The notes under the pieces are model-generated. The model was not told where the DNA came from. It did not search any database and was given only the letters and a program-made list of their open reading frames with translations. DNA of 64,000 nucleotides, from positions 1-64,000 of the forward strand of contig JACKBM010000031.1 of NCBI GenBank assembly GCA_020634575.1, written 5' to 3'. The stretch comes from Ardenticatenales bacterium. GTDB lineage: Bacteria > Chloroflexota > Anaerolineae > Promineifilales > Promineifilaceae. The translations under genes and the position numbers were made by a program. Shown piece by piece: positions 1 through 8,630 of the stretch; position 1 is the first letter of the stretch, and each line of letters opens with the position of its first letter.

Positions 1-865
1 CATAGGCATCGCCAAGGGCCAGGTAGGTCTGCCCTTTGAGGACCTGCTCAGTCTGCGTGCCGGTTGGATATTGCTCAATCCGGTCGATCGCATCACGGAA
101 GTAATCAACTGCCTGGCCAAAACGGGGTGGCCCTTCGCGCCGGTCGCCAGCCGCCACCAGGCCACGCAGTGAGGCGAGGTAGCCCAGCAGTTCCGCCGGC
201 AAATCTGGCTCGATGGCGTTGAGGATGCCCAGCACCTCATCCCATTCCCGCCGCTCGACCGCATTGCGGGCGTACATGAGGTCGATGCGCCCCTTCAGTT
301 CGCGCAAAAAATCGGCATCCTGACCCAGCAGTCGCAGGTACGGGAAAGCATCCTCGGCCGTGGCCACAAGCTGTTCGGCAAACGCCAGCTGACCGTCGTC
401 GATATAACCTGTATAGGCGCGGGTGAGCAGGTCCAGACCGGCTTGCGAATCAACAAAAAGCGCATGGTACATCGTCATGCGCTCCTGCACGAAGCCATTT
501 TGTTCGGGCTCAGCCTGCCAATAATCAAGCGCTGCCAGGTGGGCGGCGCGGTAAAGATCGGGCTCTTCCGCGATGGCCAGCCGCTGCAGACTATCCCGTT
601 CAGCGCTGTTAATCAGGTAAGCCTGGGCACCGCCGCCGCGTTCCGCCAGGGCTGAGACCATCGAGTAAGAAGCAACCCGCTCGATGACACCGGCCGCATT
701 TTCCAGGCTCGTACCGGCCAGCTGGGCCACCAGAACCTGGTTGAACCAGAAGGGGACAGCCAGCTGAAAAAAGGTGGTGCGCAGGCGCGGATGAACCTGG
801 CCCAACAGCCGGGTCAACAGATCGTCGATATACGCTTCTGGCGGAAGGGTCGTCGTCTCAGCCAT
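1..865 (-). CDS. Winged-helix/TPR-like helical protein, 3' end outside window
   Basis: Partial gene: 288 codons are visible from ATG 865 and the frame stays open to base 1. The product is almost wholly alpha-helical. The first 100 residues (around FFQLAVPFWFNQ, ASYSMVSAL and YLINSAERDSL) resemble the winged-helix module that follows the ATPase in STAND/NLR proteins. The rest has the Ala/Leu/Tyr/Gly spacing of tetratricopeptide-like helices. Both readings are by eye. The start codon shares one base with the stop of the upstream CHAT-ATPase gene (TGATG), so translation is probably coupled. I infer it is the sensor half of a split STAND protein. No family name can be assigned. Confidence 0.7.
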   Translation of the reverse strand, partial: MAETTTLPPEAYIDDLLTRLLGQVHPRLRTTFFQLAVPFWFNQVLVAQLAGTSLENAAGVIERVASYSMVSALAERGGGAQAYLINSAERDSLQRLAIAEEPDLYRAAHLAALDYWQAEPEQNGFVQERMTMYHALFVDSQAGLDLLTRAYTGYIDDGQLAFAEQLVATAEDAFPYLRLLGQDADFLRELKGRIDLMYARNAVERREWDEVLGILNAIEPDLPAELLGYLASLRGLVAAGDRREGPPRFGQAVDYFRDAIDRIEQYPTGTQTEQVLKGQTYLALGDAY

Positions 866-3018
866 CAAAGGTTATCCCAGAAGCTGTCGCCAGGCGGACC
901 GGGCGCGCTGTCCTGAACAGTGCGTCGCTCAATCACGTCGGCGATGGTTGCCAGGGTGGCCGGTTTCTTCCCAAAGGTCAGCGCCTCCTGCCATTCCGCC
1001 TCACTGGGCGTTAGCAGCCGGATCTGGGTGAGATATTGGCGAATATCCCGTTCGGTCAGGTCATGCAGCTCAGTCGGGACCAGGCGGGCGCCCAGCCGGA
1101 ACTGGGTCTGTAGCTCGCCGGGCAACGCTTCTTCGGTCACCACGGCAACCACACCATCAGCCGCCGGTGTTGCCAGCCAGGGCATAAAACGGGTCCGGAT
1201 CCATTCCCGGGTATCTGCCGCCGCCAGGTGATGATTGTAGGAATCAAAAAAGAAGACAATGGGCTGCAAATCGGCCACAATCGCTTCCAGCCGCGCCAGA
1301 AATGCCCGGGAAATCTGATCGACGGCGCGGGTGAGCTCATCAGGGCCCTGCGCCCGCAGCCGATCGCCAAACTCCCACACGTAATTGGGGCGTTGCTGCC
1401 GCAAGACGGCCATCAGCCGGGGCAGCTCGCGCCGCCGCTGAAAATGGCTGATCAACGCCCCAATGCGTTCACTCAGTTTACCACTGCCCCACAGGATCGG
1501 GTCAACCCCCAATACCTCGCGGCTGAGCTGACTAAGCTCCTCCTCAGCAAAAGCCTGGCGCATGCTTTCAGCCAGGGTGAGGTTCTTGCCCGTGGCCCAG
1601 CGGTCAATGGTTTCATTTAGCCGGCCAAAGTCATGCTGGGAGCCAAGCCGGTCGCGCATGAAGCGAATGAGGCTCAGGAAATCCTGGATATCGCGAGCTA
1701 CAGAAAAGTCGATTTTGACGACCGGCACCAGAATATCGCCGGTGACGGGCACATCCTCACGGCAGAAGTCATGGAGGCGATGGATGAGCCAGGTTTTGCC
1801 CATACCGGCCGGTGCATGAATCTGCATCCCCACATACGGATCGCCCGGTTCCAGGACCTTGGCAAAGCCACGAAGCTGCCGCTCCCGGTCGACAAAACGA
1901 GATTTGTGATACTCCTCCCAGACCGGCAGCGGCGCCGGGCTGACGGTGGACTCGCCCGGCTGCCCGGCCGCCGGATCCCACAAGCGACCGTCACTCAGCC
2001 GCTGCAGCAGGACCGGCATCCAGACATCGTCCCGCTCCCGCAGCGCAAAACGGGTAGCCGCCAGCGCCCGGTCGATGAAGCCATCAACCAGCAGTTCGCG
2101 GAAAAAACGGGGCACGAAGGCGGCGGCCGTCGCGACGCTGAAGTTGCCCTGCATGGCAACGACAGCGGGTGTACCGGCCCGCAGCAGCAGCGGCCCCGTC
2201 GCATTCAGGGCATTGCTTTCCCGGGTAAACACGCCATTGCCGGCGCCGCCGCAGGAGACCAGCACGACCAGCCGGGGCATGGTCCGCAGGCCGCTGAGGG
2301 CCGTGGCCAGGTCCGCGCCCAGGGTGACGGCAACTTGACCGGCATCATCCTCCAGGAACAGCGTGGGCGTGTTGGCCAGATAACGGCCGTGGGCAACCAG
2401 GTAGAGGATCTCGGCGCCGGCGCGCAGGCCGTCACGGATGGCATCCAGGCGTCCGGGCACAATGGTGACCTCGGCGCCGGCCAGGTTGTCCTGGGCGGCA
2501 GCGGTGAAGAGAGCACGGTCGGGTTGGGGTAGATCGTAGGCATCCAGCCCGTCGGGGGCGGCCACGGCGACGAGGGCGCGCAGCTTTTCAGGTGGGATGC
2601 GGGGGACCGGCCGGTGCTCGCCCCCCGACAAAAAGCGGGAAAAGCGCAACCGCTCCCGCAGCGCCAGCGGCCCCAGCCCGGGCAGGCTCAGCGTCTCCCA
2701 GGGCAGGACATGAAGTTCGTCTTCGAGCTGCAGCCGCAGACGGACCGGCTTGTCCTTCTGCGCCGCCGTCGCCAGCCCCTTTTCCAGCGCCGCCAGGGCC
2801 ACCGGCGCCCCAAAGACGATCTGGCCCAGCGCCTCACCATACTCTGCCAGGGAAAATTGTTGCAGGCGGGGATCGGCCGGGTCGATAGTAACCGGCAGCC
2901 GTTGCCCATTGAGCAGATCAATCGGAGCGCTGATGGCCGAGTCATGCAGCGACAAACGCAGCAGATATTGCTGGCCCTGCAATTTGATCAGTTCAAGGTG
3001 AAGATCGACAGCGTCCAT
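865..3018 (-). CDS. CHAT-domain protease fused to a P-loop ATPase
   Basis: 717 residues. The N-terminal ~340 residues form a CHAT (caspase-HetF-associated) domain: the expected catalytic His lies in LYLVAHGRY (H210) and the Cys in VVLVSCGGAG (C256). A second module starts near residue 370 with a Walker A (APAGMGKTW, K408) and a Walker B-like VFFFDS (D592), typical of AAA/STAND ATPases. There is no signal peptide or membrane segment, so it should be cytoplasmic. The stop overlaps the start of the winged-helix/TPR-like gene (TGATG), so effector, ATPase and probable sensor are split over two coupled genes. CHAT proteases cleave partner proteins in known defence and cell-death systems. That role is inference here and the substrate is unknown. 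Confidence 0.88.
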   Translation of the reverse strand: MDAVDLHLELIKLQGQQYLLRLSLHDSAISAPIDLLNGQRLPVTIDPADPRLQQFSLAEYGEALGQIVFGAPVALAALEKGLATAAQKDKPVRLRLQLEDELHVLPWETLSLPGLGPLALRERLRFSRFLSGGEHRPVPRIPPEKLRALVAVAAPDGLDAYDLPQPDRALFTAAAQDNLAGAEVTIVPGRLDAIRDGLRAGAEILYLVAHGRYLANTPTLFLEDDAGQVAVTLGADLATALSGLRTMPRLVVLVSCGGAGNGVFTRESNALNATGPLLLRAGTPAVVAMQGNFSVATAAAFVPRFFRELLVDGFIDRALAATRFALRERDDVWMPVLLQRLSDGRLWDPAAGQPGESTVSPAPLPVWEEYHKSRFVDRERQLRGFAKVLEPGDPYVGMQIHAPAGMGKTWLIHRLHDFCREDVPVTGDILVPVVKIDFSVARDIQDFLSLIRFMRDRLGSQHDFGRLNETIDRWATGKNLTLAESMRQAFAEEELSQLSREVLGVDPILWGSGKLSERIGALISHFQRRRELPRLMAVLRQQRPNYVWEFGDRLRAQGPDELTRAVDQISRAFLARLEAIVADLQPIVFFFDSYNHHLAAADTREWIRTRFMPWLATPAADGVVAVVTEEALPGELQTQFRLGARLVPTELHDLTERDIRQYLTQIRLLTPSEAEWQEALTFGKKPATLATIADVIERRTVQDSAPGPPGDSFWDNL

Positions 3019-3191
3019 GAACCCGTAAACATTGGCTAAACGCCGTTCTGGCGAACGATAGGGTACAGGATACTACAAAGTTGACCATAACAAAATAAAT
3101 TGGCTGACGGCATGAAGTTTGGGAAGGAGCCTGGTTCACCTTACGGCGGTGGCTGTATGGCCTGTAACGGTCAGTCCCCAGACACCTCCAT

Positions 3192-4373
3192 CTAGAAAAG
3201 CGTCTCCAGATATTCCTTAAACGCTTCTTTGGCTGCATCCCCGGCTTGATACTTGGCCCTATAATCATCCAAACTCACTTTGACCAGGGTAAGGAGTTCA
3301 GTTGTTGGGTGCTTGTTAAAGAAGTGCTCCGCAGCAACAGGCTCCGTCAAATAATTAATCAGTTTTTCGGCAAACGCAACCTGTTCAGGATAGATGTTTT
3401 TTGGGGCGGTCTGACCCATTTCCTCGATAACCCGTTTGGTGAAATACTGTGTGGCACCCTCGTTGCCAAATTCGCCGAAGATGCCAAAGTGACCATCTGC
3501 AAGTTTGTGAATCGACTCGTGCAGCATCTCCTGATTAGTGGAGTCTGATCGCAGATGAATCGTGTCACTCTTACCATGGTAAAATCCATGCTTGGCAGCA
3601 AGTTCTTGTTTCCCCTTGTCCGTGTCCCGTAGCTCCCATTTATCTGCCAGTTTCATGTATTCATACTCGAACCGTTGATCATTTTTATGGATGATCAGCT
3701 TACTGGCATCTGCGATGGCCTTGTCTTTGAGTTTGTCGCCAATATAGGGCTTTAGCAAGACGCTGCTGGCCAGAACAGTGTCAATGAGCGTACCGACTGA
3801 GACATTGTCGATGACTACGCCTTCAGCCAGCTCCGGCACTGGCGTGGGGGCTGGTGTTTCATCTGGGGTCACAGCGTTGTCGCTTTCCGTCTTGCCGTCA
3901 GATTCTTCGCTTTCTACTGGCGTTTCGGCCTCCGGCGCGTCACCAGGGGTCACAGCGTCGCCGCTTTCCTTGGTACCCTCAGGTTCTTCACCACCAACTG
4001 GCGTGGGCGCTGGCGTTTCATCTGGGGTCACAGCGTCTCCGCCCTCAGGTTCTTCGCTTGCTACCGGCGTAGCGGCCTCTGGCTTTTCCTCGGGCACCGG
4101 TCCGTCACCCCCGGTGGGCGCCTCATCTTCGCTGCGGGCGACGGTGCTCGGCCGGCCGGCAAGGTAGCGCAGAACAAACTGATTGCCGCGATCACGCCCA
4201 AGCTGTTGGACGTGTTGCTGTCGCCTGAGCGTCGGCAATTCCTCTAAATTTCCAGCTGGCAATATCGCCGGGAAATGAGTTGGGGACGGTTCGGTGCTGG
4301 TTTTTTCCGTTGGGGCGGGCTGCTGGATATGGCTATGCCCTACAGACGGCTGTTTGCCGGCCGGTGTCGCCAT
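3192..4373 (-). CDS. Putative secreted HExxH metallopeptidase toxin with an eCIS-cargo-like N terminus
   Basis: 393 residues in three parts. Residues 1-75 are polar and end in a VQQLGRDRGNQFVLRYL segment that resembles the LGN..V signature near the N terminus of many extracellular contractile injection system (eCIS) cargoes. Residues 80-185 are a Pro/Glu/Thr linker with internal repeats (DAVTPDETPAPTPV occurs twice and a related version once). Residues 190-393 carry MLHESIHKLADG, a zincin HExxH (H285, E286, H289), and FGNEGATQYF, whose E305 suits a third, gluzincin-type ligand. There is no signal peptide. A GGGAGGA-like ribosome site sits about 7 nt before ATG 4373. It lies upstream of, and codirectional with, the CHAT-ATPase gene. 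No immunity gene or injection-system structural gene is in the window. The effector role is inference. Confidence 0.6.
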   Translation of the reverse strand: MATPAGKQPSVGHSHIQQPAPTEKTSTEPSPTHFPAILPAGNLEELPTLRRQQHVQQLGRDRGNQFVLRYLAGRPSTVARSEDEAPTGGDGPVPEEKPEAATPVASEEPEGGDAVTPDETPAPTPVGGEEPEGTKESGDAVTPGDAPEAETPVESEESDGKTESDNAVTPDETPAPTPVPELAEGVVIDNVSVGTLIDTVLASSVLLKPYIGDKLKDKAIADASKLIIHKNDQRFEYEYMKLADKWELRDTDKGKQELAAKHGFYHGKSDTIHLRSDSTNQEMLHESIHKLADGHFGIFGEFGNEGATQYFTKRVIEEMGQTAPKNIYPEQVAFAEKLINYLTEPVAAEHFFNKHPTTELLTLVKVSLDDYRAKYQAGDAAKEAFKEYLETLF

Positions 4374-4566
4374 CAGAAATTCCTCCCTGAGTCCGGCGGC
4401 TGAACCGGCCGGTGCCTCACAGACTTACTATCTGGCGACCACTATAAATGTACTCCGGGCCAGCCTCATCGGGCCATCGCACCTATTTTTGCGGGCAACG
4501 CCCCCTATTTTGACGAATCTGCCGGAAAGTCAGGCCAAGGCCAGTAGCACATGCCACAATCTGCGC

Positions 4567-4578
4567 TATCCTTGAAGC
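4567..4578 (+). promoter_or_regulatory. -10 box six bases before ATG 4579 (leaderless start)
   Basis: TATCCT at 4567-4572 is followed by six bases and then ATG 4579, so transcription would begin at or next to the start codon. The -35 region (4544-4549) is poor. No Shine-Dalgarno sequence is possible in a leaderless transcript and none is seen. Confidence 0.4.
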
Positions 4579-5268
4579 ATGGAACCGCTTCTCTACCTGA
4601 TCGTTGGCTCGTTACTGGCTTACACACCGCTGATCCTGTTTGACATGTTCACCAAACGGCAGCGGCTGGCAGCATTGCGCAAGGCTGCTGAACGGCTGGG
4701 ACTCACCTACACTGCCGATGATCCTGAGCAACTTCCGCTCAAGCTGGCGGATTTTGCCCTGTTCAAGCTGGGGCAGGACGGCAAGGCTGTCAATGTGATG
4801 CGTGGGGATGGTGTTTGGTTGTTTGAATACAGCTACCGGATTCCCGGTCGTTTTCGCCATAACCGGCGCTATCAGACGGTGATTTATTTTCAGCGCGAGG
4901 AAATGGATTTGCCGCAGTTCAGGTTGCAACCGGCCGGTCTGCTACCTGCCGTCATGCGCGAATTAGGCTATCTGGACAAGGAGAAGGCCAAACAGACCCA
5001 GCTCACCCTCCACCCGGACCTGGCCGACCTGTACCAACTCAGCAGCCCACAAGCAGCGCTGATGCCAACGCTCTTCAACCCCGCCCTGGTCGCCAACCTG
5101 GCCGAAAACCCCGGCCCGAGCATCGAAGGGGCGGCACGTGATCTGATTTTTTATTACGATCAGAAGCGATTTGAACCGAAAGAACTTGACGCGTTTTACG
5201 CCAATTCGGCGGCCCAGGCGGCGTTAATCTTCGTCGACGGCTTCCGGCGCGAGACGGCCGCTGGGTAG
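4579..5268 (+). CDS. Membrane-anchored protein of unknown function
   Basis: 229 residues. One hydrophobic segment at the N terminus (residues 3-22) is followed by a basic stretch (KRQRLAALRK) and a soluble alpha/beta domain, so the bulk probably lies in the cytoplasm. The soluble part has an aromatic strand region (VWLFEYSYRIPG, YQTVIYF) that loosely recalls DUF3137-like proteins, but I cannot assign it. The 3' end overlaps the convergent gene at 5224 by 45 bases, which is unusual. The start is ATG 4579, six bases after a -10-like box. Confidence 0.65.
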   Translation: MEPLLYLIVGSLLAYTPLILFDMFTKRQRLAALRKAAERLGLTYTADDPEQLPLKLADFALFKLGQDGKAVNVMRGDGVWLFEYSYRIPGRFRHNRRYQTVIYFQREEMDLPQFRLQPAGLLPAVMRELGYLDKEKAKQTQLTLHPDLADLYQLSSPQAALMPTLFNPALVANLAENPGPSIEGAARDLIFYYDQKRFEPKELDAFYANSAAQAALIFVDGFRRETAAG

Positions 5269-5526
5269 CTTCAGCACGATGGTGCCGTTCAGAGCCACCA
5301 GCACCCCCGCCCAGAACAGCATAAACACGGCCCGATCTTCGTAGTTAATGCGGGTGATGTTCGGGAAGAGGGCAAGAAGGAAACTGCCTGAGGCCGCCAG
5401 CAGACCAGCGACAATCAAGAGCCAGATGACTTCGCCGCGGCGCAGCCAGCGGGGCAAGAAACGGAAGGCCACCAGGGTACCCAGCAGCGTCAGAACACCA
5501 ATTGCGTAGACCAACCAATCCATCAT
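5224..5526 (-). CDS. Small three-TM membrane protein
   Basis: About 100 residues with three hydrophobic segments (WLVYAIGVLTLLGTLVAF; VIWLLIVAGLLAASGSFLLA; FMLFWAGVLVALNGTIVL) and a charged C terminus. The chosen start is the ATG preceded by AGGATTTA; a start 13 codons upstream at 5565 is also open. It overlaps the convergent 4579 gene by 45 bases. It is not recognised as a named family and has no functional motif. Confidence 0.6.
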   Translation of the reverse strand: MMDWLVYAIGVLTLLGTLVAFRFLPRWLRRGEVIWLLIVAGLLAASGSFLLALFPNITRINYEDRAVFMLFWAGVLVALNGTIVLKLPSGRLAPEAVDED

Positions 5527-5596
5527 TAAATCCTGTAATTGGCTGACAATGAATCCTTTCCCCACTTACGACAACAAATGGCGAAAGGGCTAACTG

Positions 5597-6190
5597 TCAA
5601 CTCAGGGCTGCCAGCACATCCGCTTCCTGGCGGGCGGTGATACGGCCATGCTGTTCCAAAATCGTCAGCATTTCCGCCAGCGAGAGGACGCTGTGCAGCG
5701 TGTAACCATTTTCCTGCAAATTCTGCCGGCCGCCCTGCCCTCTGTCAAGCAAAACGACCACATCCTGAACGTGTAAACCGGCCGCCTTGAGCAGCGCGAT
5801 GCCCCGCAGCACACTGCCGGCCGACGTCACCAGATCTTCCACTACCGCCACGGTCTGGCCCACCTGGAATTGCCCCTCAATGCGCTTACCGGTGCCGTAG
5901 GTCTTGGCTTCCTTGCGCGGGAAAATGAGCGGCCGGTTCATAACCAGGCTGACGGCAACACCAATCGGCAAGCCCGCGTAGGGGATGGCGCCCAACAGGT
6001 CAAACTCCAGCGTTTCCAGGCGCCGGGCATAAAGCTCAGCCACCTGCTGCAGCAGCGAAGGCGCCGAGATGAGCAGACGCAGATCCATGTAGATGGGGGA
6101 GGTTTGCCCGCTGGCCAGGGTAAAGCGACCAAATTTGACCGCACCGATCTGATGTAATCCAAGGGTGACAGCTTCGATTATGGCATCCAT
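5597..6190 (-). CDS. pyrE: Orotate phosphoribosyltransferase
   Basis: 197 residues, the usual size of OPRTase. It transfers phosphoribose from PRPP to orotate, giving OMP in the fifth step of pyrimidine synthesis. The PRPP loop is clear (VAVVEDLVTSAGS, residues ~113-125), as are the N-terminal KFGRFTLASGQTSPIYMDLR segment that contacts substrate and the flexible-loop region PRKEAKTYGTG. It is divergent from the YigZ-type gene with 53 bases between them. A TAGAAT box ends seven bases before the ATG. No other pyrimidine gene is nearby. Confidence 0.93.
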   Translation of the reverse strand: MDAIIEAVTLGLHQIGAVKFGRFTLASGQTSPIYMDLRLLISAPSLLQQVAELYARRLETLEFDLLGAIPYAGLPIGVAVSLVMNRPLIFPRKEAKTYGTGKRIEGQFQVGQTVAVVEDLVTSAGSVLRGIALLKAAGLHVQDVVVLLDRGQGGRQNLQENGYTLHSVLSLAEMLTILEQHGRITARQEADVLAALS

Positions 6191-6243
6191 GGGCCATATT
6201 CTACCATGTTTTGTCCAACCGTCGGCTACGGTATACTCGACTC
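6191..6243. promoter_or_regulatory. Divergent leaderless promoters of pyrE and the YigZ-type gene
   Basis: Plus strand: TATACT 6232-6237, then six bases, then ATG 6244; TTGTCC at 6211 gives only a 15-base spacer. Minus strand: TAGAAT at 6203-6198, then seven bases, then ATG 6190. Neither gene has a Shine-Dalgarno sequence in the 53-base gap, which fits transcripts starting at the ATG. Confidence 0.5.
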
Positions 6244-6894
6244 ATGAAACAATATCCGATACCGGCCCGGCGGACGCGCACGGAGATTGAGGTGCTGCGT
6301 TCCCGCTTCATCGCCACCGCCGCGCCGGTCTTCTCCGTAGACGAGGCGCGCGACTTCGTCAACAGTGTGAAGGACGAGTTTGCCGATGCCTCGCACAACG
6401 TCCCTGCCTTCCTCGTCGGCTACGGCCCCTCGGTGACGGCGCATTGCAGCGATGATGGCGAGCCATCCGGCACGGCGGGCCGGCCGGCGCTGGCGGTGTT
6501 GCAGGGCAGCGGCCTGGGCGACATCGCCGTGGTGGTGACGCGCTATTTTGGCGGCACCAAACTGGGCACCGGCGGTCTGGTACGGGCTTATGGCGATGCG
6601 GTCAAAGCCGTGCTGGCGATCCTGCCGCTGGCGGAGAAAGTACCCACGCACACGGTAGGTATCGAGATGCCTTACAGCTTTCTGGAACGGGCACGACGCC
6701 TGGTCGCTGCCCACAACGGCGAAATCCTGGATGAGAGCTTTCTGGCTGAGATCACGCTGACCGTCCGTTTTCACCAGGCCCACCTGGACGATTTTGCCGC
6801 CGAACTGGCGGAAGCCGCCAACGGCACCATCGAACCGGTTATTCTCGAGTCTGATGACGCGACCATCATGCCGCTGCCAGGGCCTCAGACATAG
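6244..6894 (+). CDS. yigZ: YigZ/IMPACT (UPF0029) family protein
   Basis: 216 residues. It carries the family block DDGEPSGTAGRPAL followed by VVVTRYFGGTKLGTGGLVRAYGDAV, the diagnostic region of the UPF0029 N-terminal domain, and a C-terminal ferredoxin-like half (residues ~140-205). The family is linked to translation/stress control (eukaryotic IMPACT) and RNA-related functions, but the bacterial role is not settled. A TTG start 11 codons upstream is possible; ATG 6244 is preferred because it sits exactly behind the -10 box. Its end overlaps the convergent phosphatase gene by 10 bases. Confidence 0.9.
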   Translation: MKQYPIPARRTRTEIEVLRSRFIATAAPVFSVDEARDFVNSVKDEFADASHNVPAFLVGYGPSVTAHCSDDGEPSGTAGRPALAVLQGSGLGDIAVVVTRYFGGTKLGTGGLVRAYGDAVKAVLAILPLAEKVPTHTVGIEMPYSFLERARRLVAAHNGEILDESFLAEITLTVRFHQAHLDDFAAELAEAANGTIEPVILESDDATIMPLPGPQT

Positions 6895-7466
6895 GTTTGC
6901 AGGGATTCGGGCAGATGGTCCAGGTCGTTGAAGCTATGTAGGCGGGGCTGCTGGTCGTCGTCAAAATCCAGGATGGTGACGCTGCAATTGCCAATATGCA
7001 TCTCATGCCAATGGTCGACAGGCAGACCGCGTACCCGCGTCACAAAATAGCGAATGATGTTGCCGTGGCAGACGACAAGCTGACAGCGAGAATCATCATC
7101 CATTTGCAGGATGTAATGCTCATAGGCAGCAGATGCGCGCCGGAGATCCTGTGCCACCTGGCCGGATTCAGCGAGACCGACAAAGAGATGTTCGTAGCCT
7201 GCGGGAATGGAGGGCAAAGCCTCCCAGAGAAGCTCACTCTGTTCAATCGGTCCGATCTGCACAATGTCGGCAATCAGGGCCGCCGTTTGCGCTGCCCGGG
7301 GCAATGAGCTGGCAACGATGCGATCCACCGCCAGCCGCGACAACCGTTCGCCTGTTAACCGGGCCTGGCGCACACCCAGCTCCGTCAGTTCGCCACCCAA
7401 CTCCCCACGCCGCGCCGCCACATTTTCCTGGCCATGCCGGACCAGGATGATCCTCTTCTTACTCAT
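6885..7466 (-). CDS. Histidine phosphatase (phosphoglycerate mutase-like) family protein
   Basis: 193 residues. The catalytic RHG motif is at the N terminus (ILVRHGQEN, His 11), the second conserved Arg lies in SSLPRAAQTA, and the C-terminal conserved His in VVCHGNIIRYFV. The eight-residue SIPAGYEH region and the later RYFVTRVRGLP segment recall PGAM5/SixA-like phosphatases more than glycolytic mutases. The substrate cannot be inferred from the sequence. It overlaps the end of yigZ by 10 bases. It has its own leaderless-type promoter. Confidence 0.88.
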   Translation of the reverse strand: MSKKRIILVRHGQENVAARRGELGGELTELGVRQARLTGERLSRLAVDRIVASSLPRAAQTAALIADIVQIGPIEQSELLWEALPSIPAGYEHLFVGLAESGQVAQDLRRASAAYEHYILQMDDDSRCQLVVCHGNIIRYFVTRVRGLPVDHWHEMHIGNCSVTILDFDDDQQPRLHSFNDLDHLPESLQTYV

Positions 7467-7502
7467 GCCTACAGTTTATGCCGAAGTTGAGGGGTTCGCC
7501 AA
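7467..7502 (-). promoter_or_regulatory. Leaderless promoter of the histidine phosphatase gene
   Basis: Read on the minus strand: TTGGCG (7502-7497), 18-base spacer, TAAACT (7478-7473), six bases, ATG 7466. A CCCGACGGGT repeat copy overlaps the far end at 7502-7512. Confidence 0.5.
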
Positions 7503-7643
7503 CCCGACGGGTCGGCTAACCTGTCAGGTCGGGGGCGAAATGGCCGAAAATGGCCAGCGGCGGCGGCAGATTACGAAAGTGTAACCTGATTGGAACCGGG
7601 CTGAAACCAGGCGACGTTACAGTGAGAAAAATCGGAGGATGCC

Positions 7644-8600
7644 ATGATTAGACCCAGCCGCCTTCTCGTTCCGCTTGCGCTGCTGCTGCTGTTCCTGCTG
7701 CCGGCCACGCCGGCCTATGCCATCATCGGCCGGCATGATGTGGCCGCAGAATCGTATTTGCAACCGGCCGGTGCCCACCCAGCCGTCTTCGACATCTTCC
7801 CCGGTAACGGCGCCGCCACACTCATCGCGCCCGAATGGGCCGTCACCGCCGCCCATGTGGCCCAGGCGATCCCGCCGGATGGCTCGCATGAAGTGCAAAT
7901 CGGTGCCGGGACGTACCAGGTTGTCCAGGTCGTCACCCATCCGGAGTGGAGCGGCGTTCATTTTCACGATGTGGCCCTGGTTCAGCTCAGCCCGCCAGTC
8001 AGCGCTGTGGCCCCCCTGCCCATTTACCGGTCCGAGGATGAAGTTGGCCAGATCGTCTCGCTGCTGGGTCGCGGTGACTATGGCGACGGCGAAAACGGCG
8101 CTTTGGGGGCAGATGGCCAGCTACGCGCGGCCACCAATCGGGTAGAACGGGAAGAATCTGGTAGCCTCTGGCTCCGCTTCGACGCGCCGGACAATGAACA
8201 TGTGACAGAGTTAGAGGGTGTGGCGGGACCCGGGGACAGCGGCGGGCCGGCTTTACTCGAGAAGGATGGCGAGCTGTTCGTGGTCGGGGTCGCTTCGTTT
8301 AGTCTCAGCCTGGAACAGCCGGCGCCTGGACCGGGCCATTACGGCATCTTTGACACCTATACCAGTCTTGCCAGAGCCCAGGCATGGATCGATGGGGTCC
8401 TGGCCGGCGAATTGGTTGGCGCCCCGGCCGCCGCCAACCTGGCCAGCCCTGCTGCCGCGACGCCCACAGCGGTCCCGGCGCAGGCAGAACCGGCCGGTGC
8501 CCTCAGCCTGAGCTACCCCGCCCTGGTCGCCATCATCCTGGCTGCCCTCGTGATTGGCGCCGTCCTCACCTTCGTTTTAGGCAGAATTCGCCGCGAATGA
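7644..8600 (+). CDS. Trypsin-like serine protease with C-terminal membrane anchor
   Basis: 318 residues. A signal peptide (LLVPLALLLLFLLPATPAYA) is followed by a chymotrypsin-fold protease domain (S1). The triad is visible: His in VTAAHVAQ, Asp in FHDVALVQL, Ser in GPGDSGGPALL. Residues ~255-285 are an Ala/Pro/Thr linker. A final TM helix (LVAIILAALVIGAVLTFVLG) ends in RIRRE, so the enzyme should face outside, anchored by its C terminus. GGAGG lies just before ATG 7644. A strong terminator follows. The substrate is unknown. Confidence 0.9.
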   Translation: MIRPSRLLVPLALLLLFLLPATPAYAIIGRHDVAAESYLQPAGAHPAVFDIFPGNGAATLIAPEWAVTAAHVAQAIPPDGSHEVQIGAGTYQVVQVVTHPEWSGVHFHDVALVQLSPPVSAVAPLPIYRSEDEVGQIVSLLGRGDYGDGENGALGADGQLRAATNRVEREESGSLWLRFDAPDNEHVTELEGVAGPGDSGGPALLEKDGELFVVGVASFSLSLEQPAPGPGHYGIFDTYTSLARAQAWIDGVLAGELVGAPAAANLASPAAATPTAVPAQAEPAGALSLSYPALVAIILAALVIGAVLTFVLGRIRRE

Positions 8601-8630
8601 CGCGAATTGGCGCCAAGGTTCATTTTGCAG

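Noticed and set aside
3830..4100. Direct repeats with TTTCATCTGGGGTCACAGCG-like copies, CRISPR-like at first sight
   Set aside because: They lie inside the reading frame of the metallopeptidase linker and encode the DAVTPDETPAPTPV repeats; spacing is irregular and there are no unique spacers.
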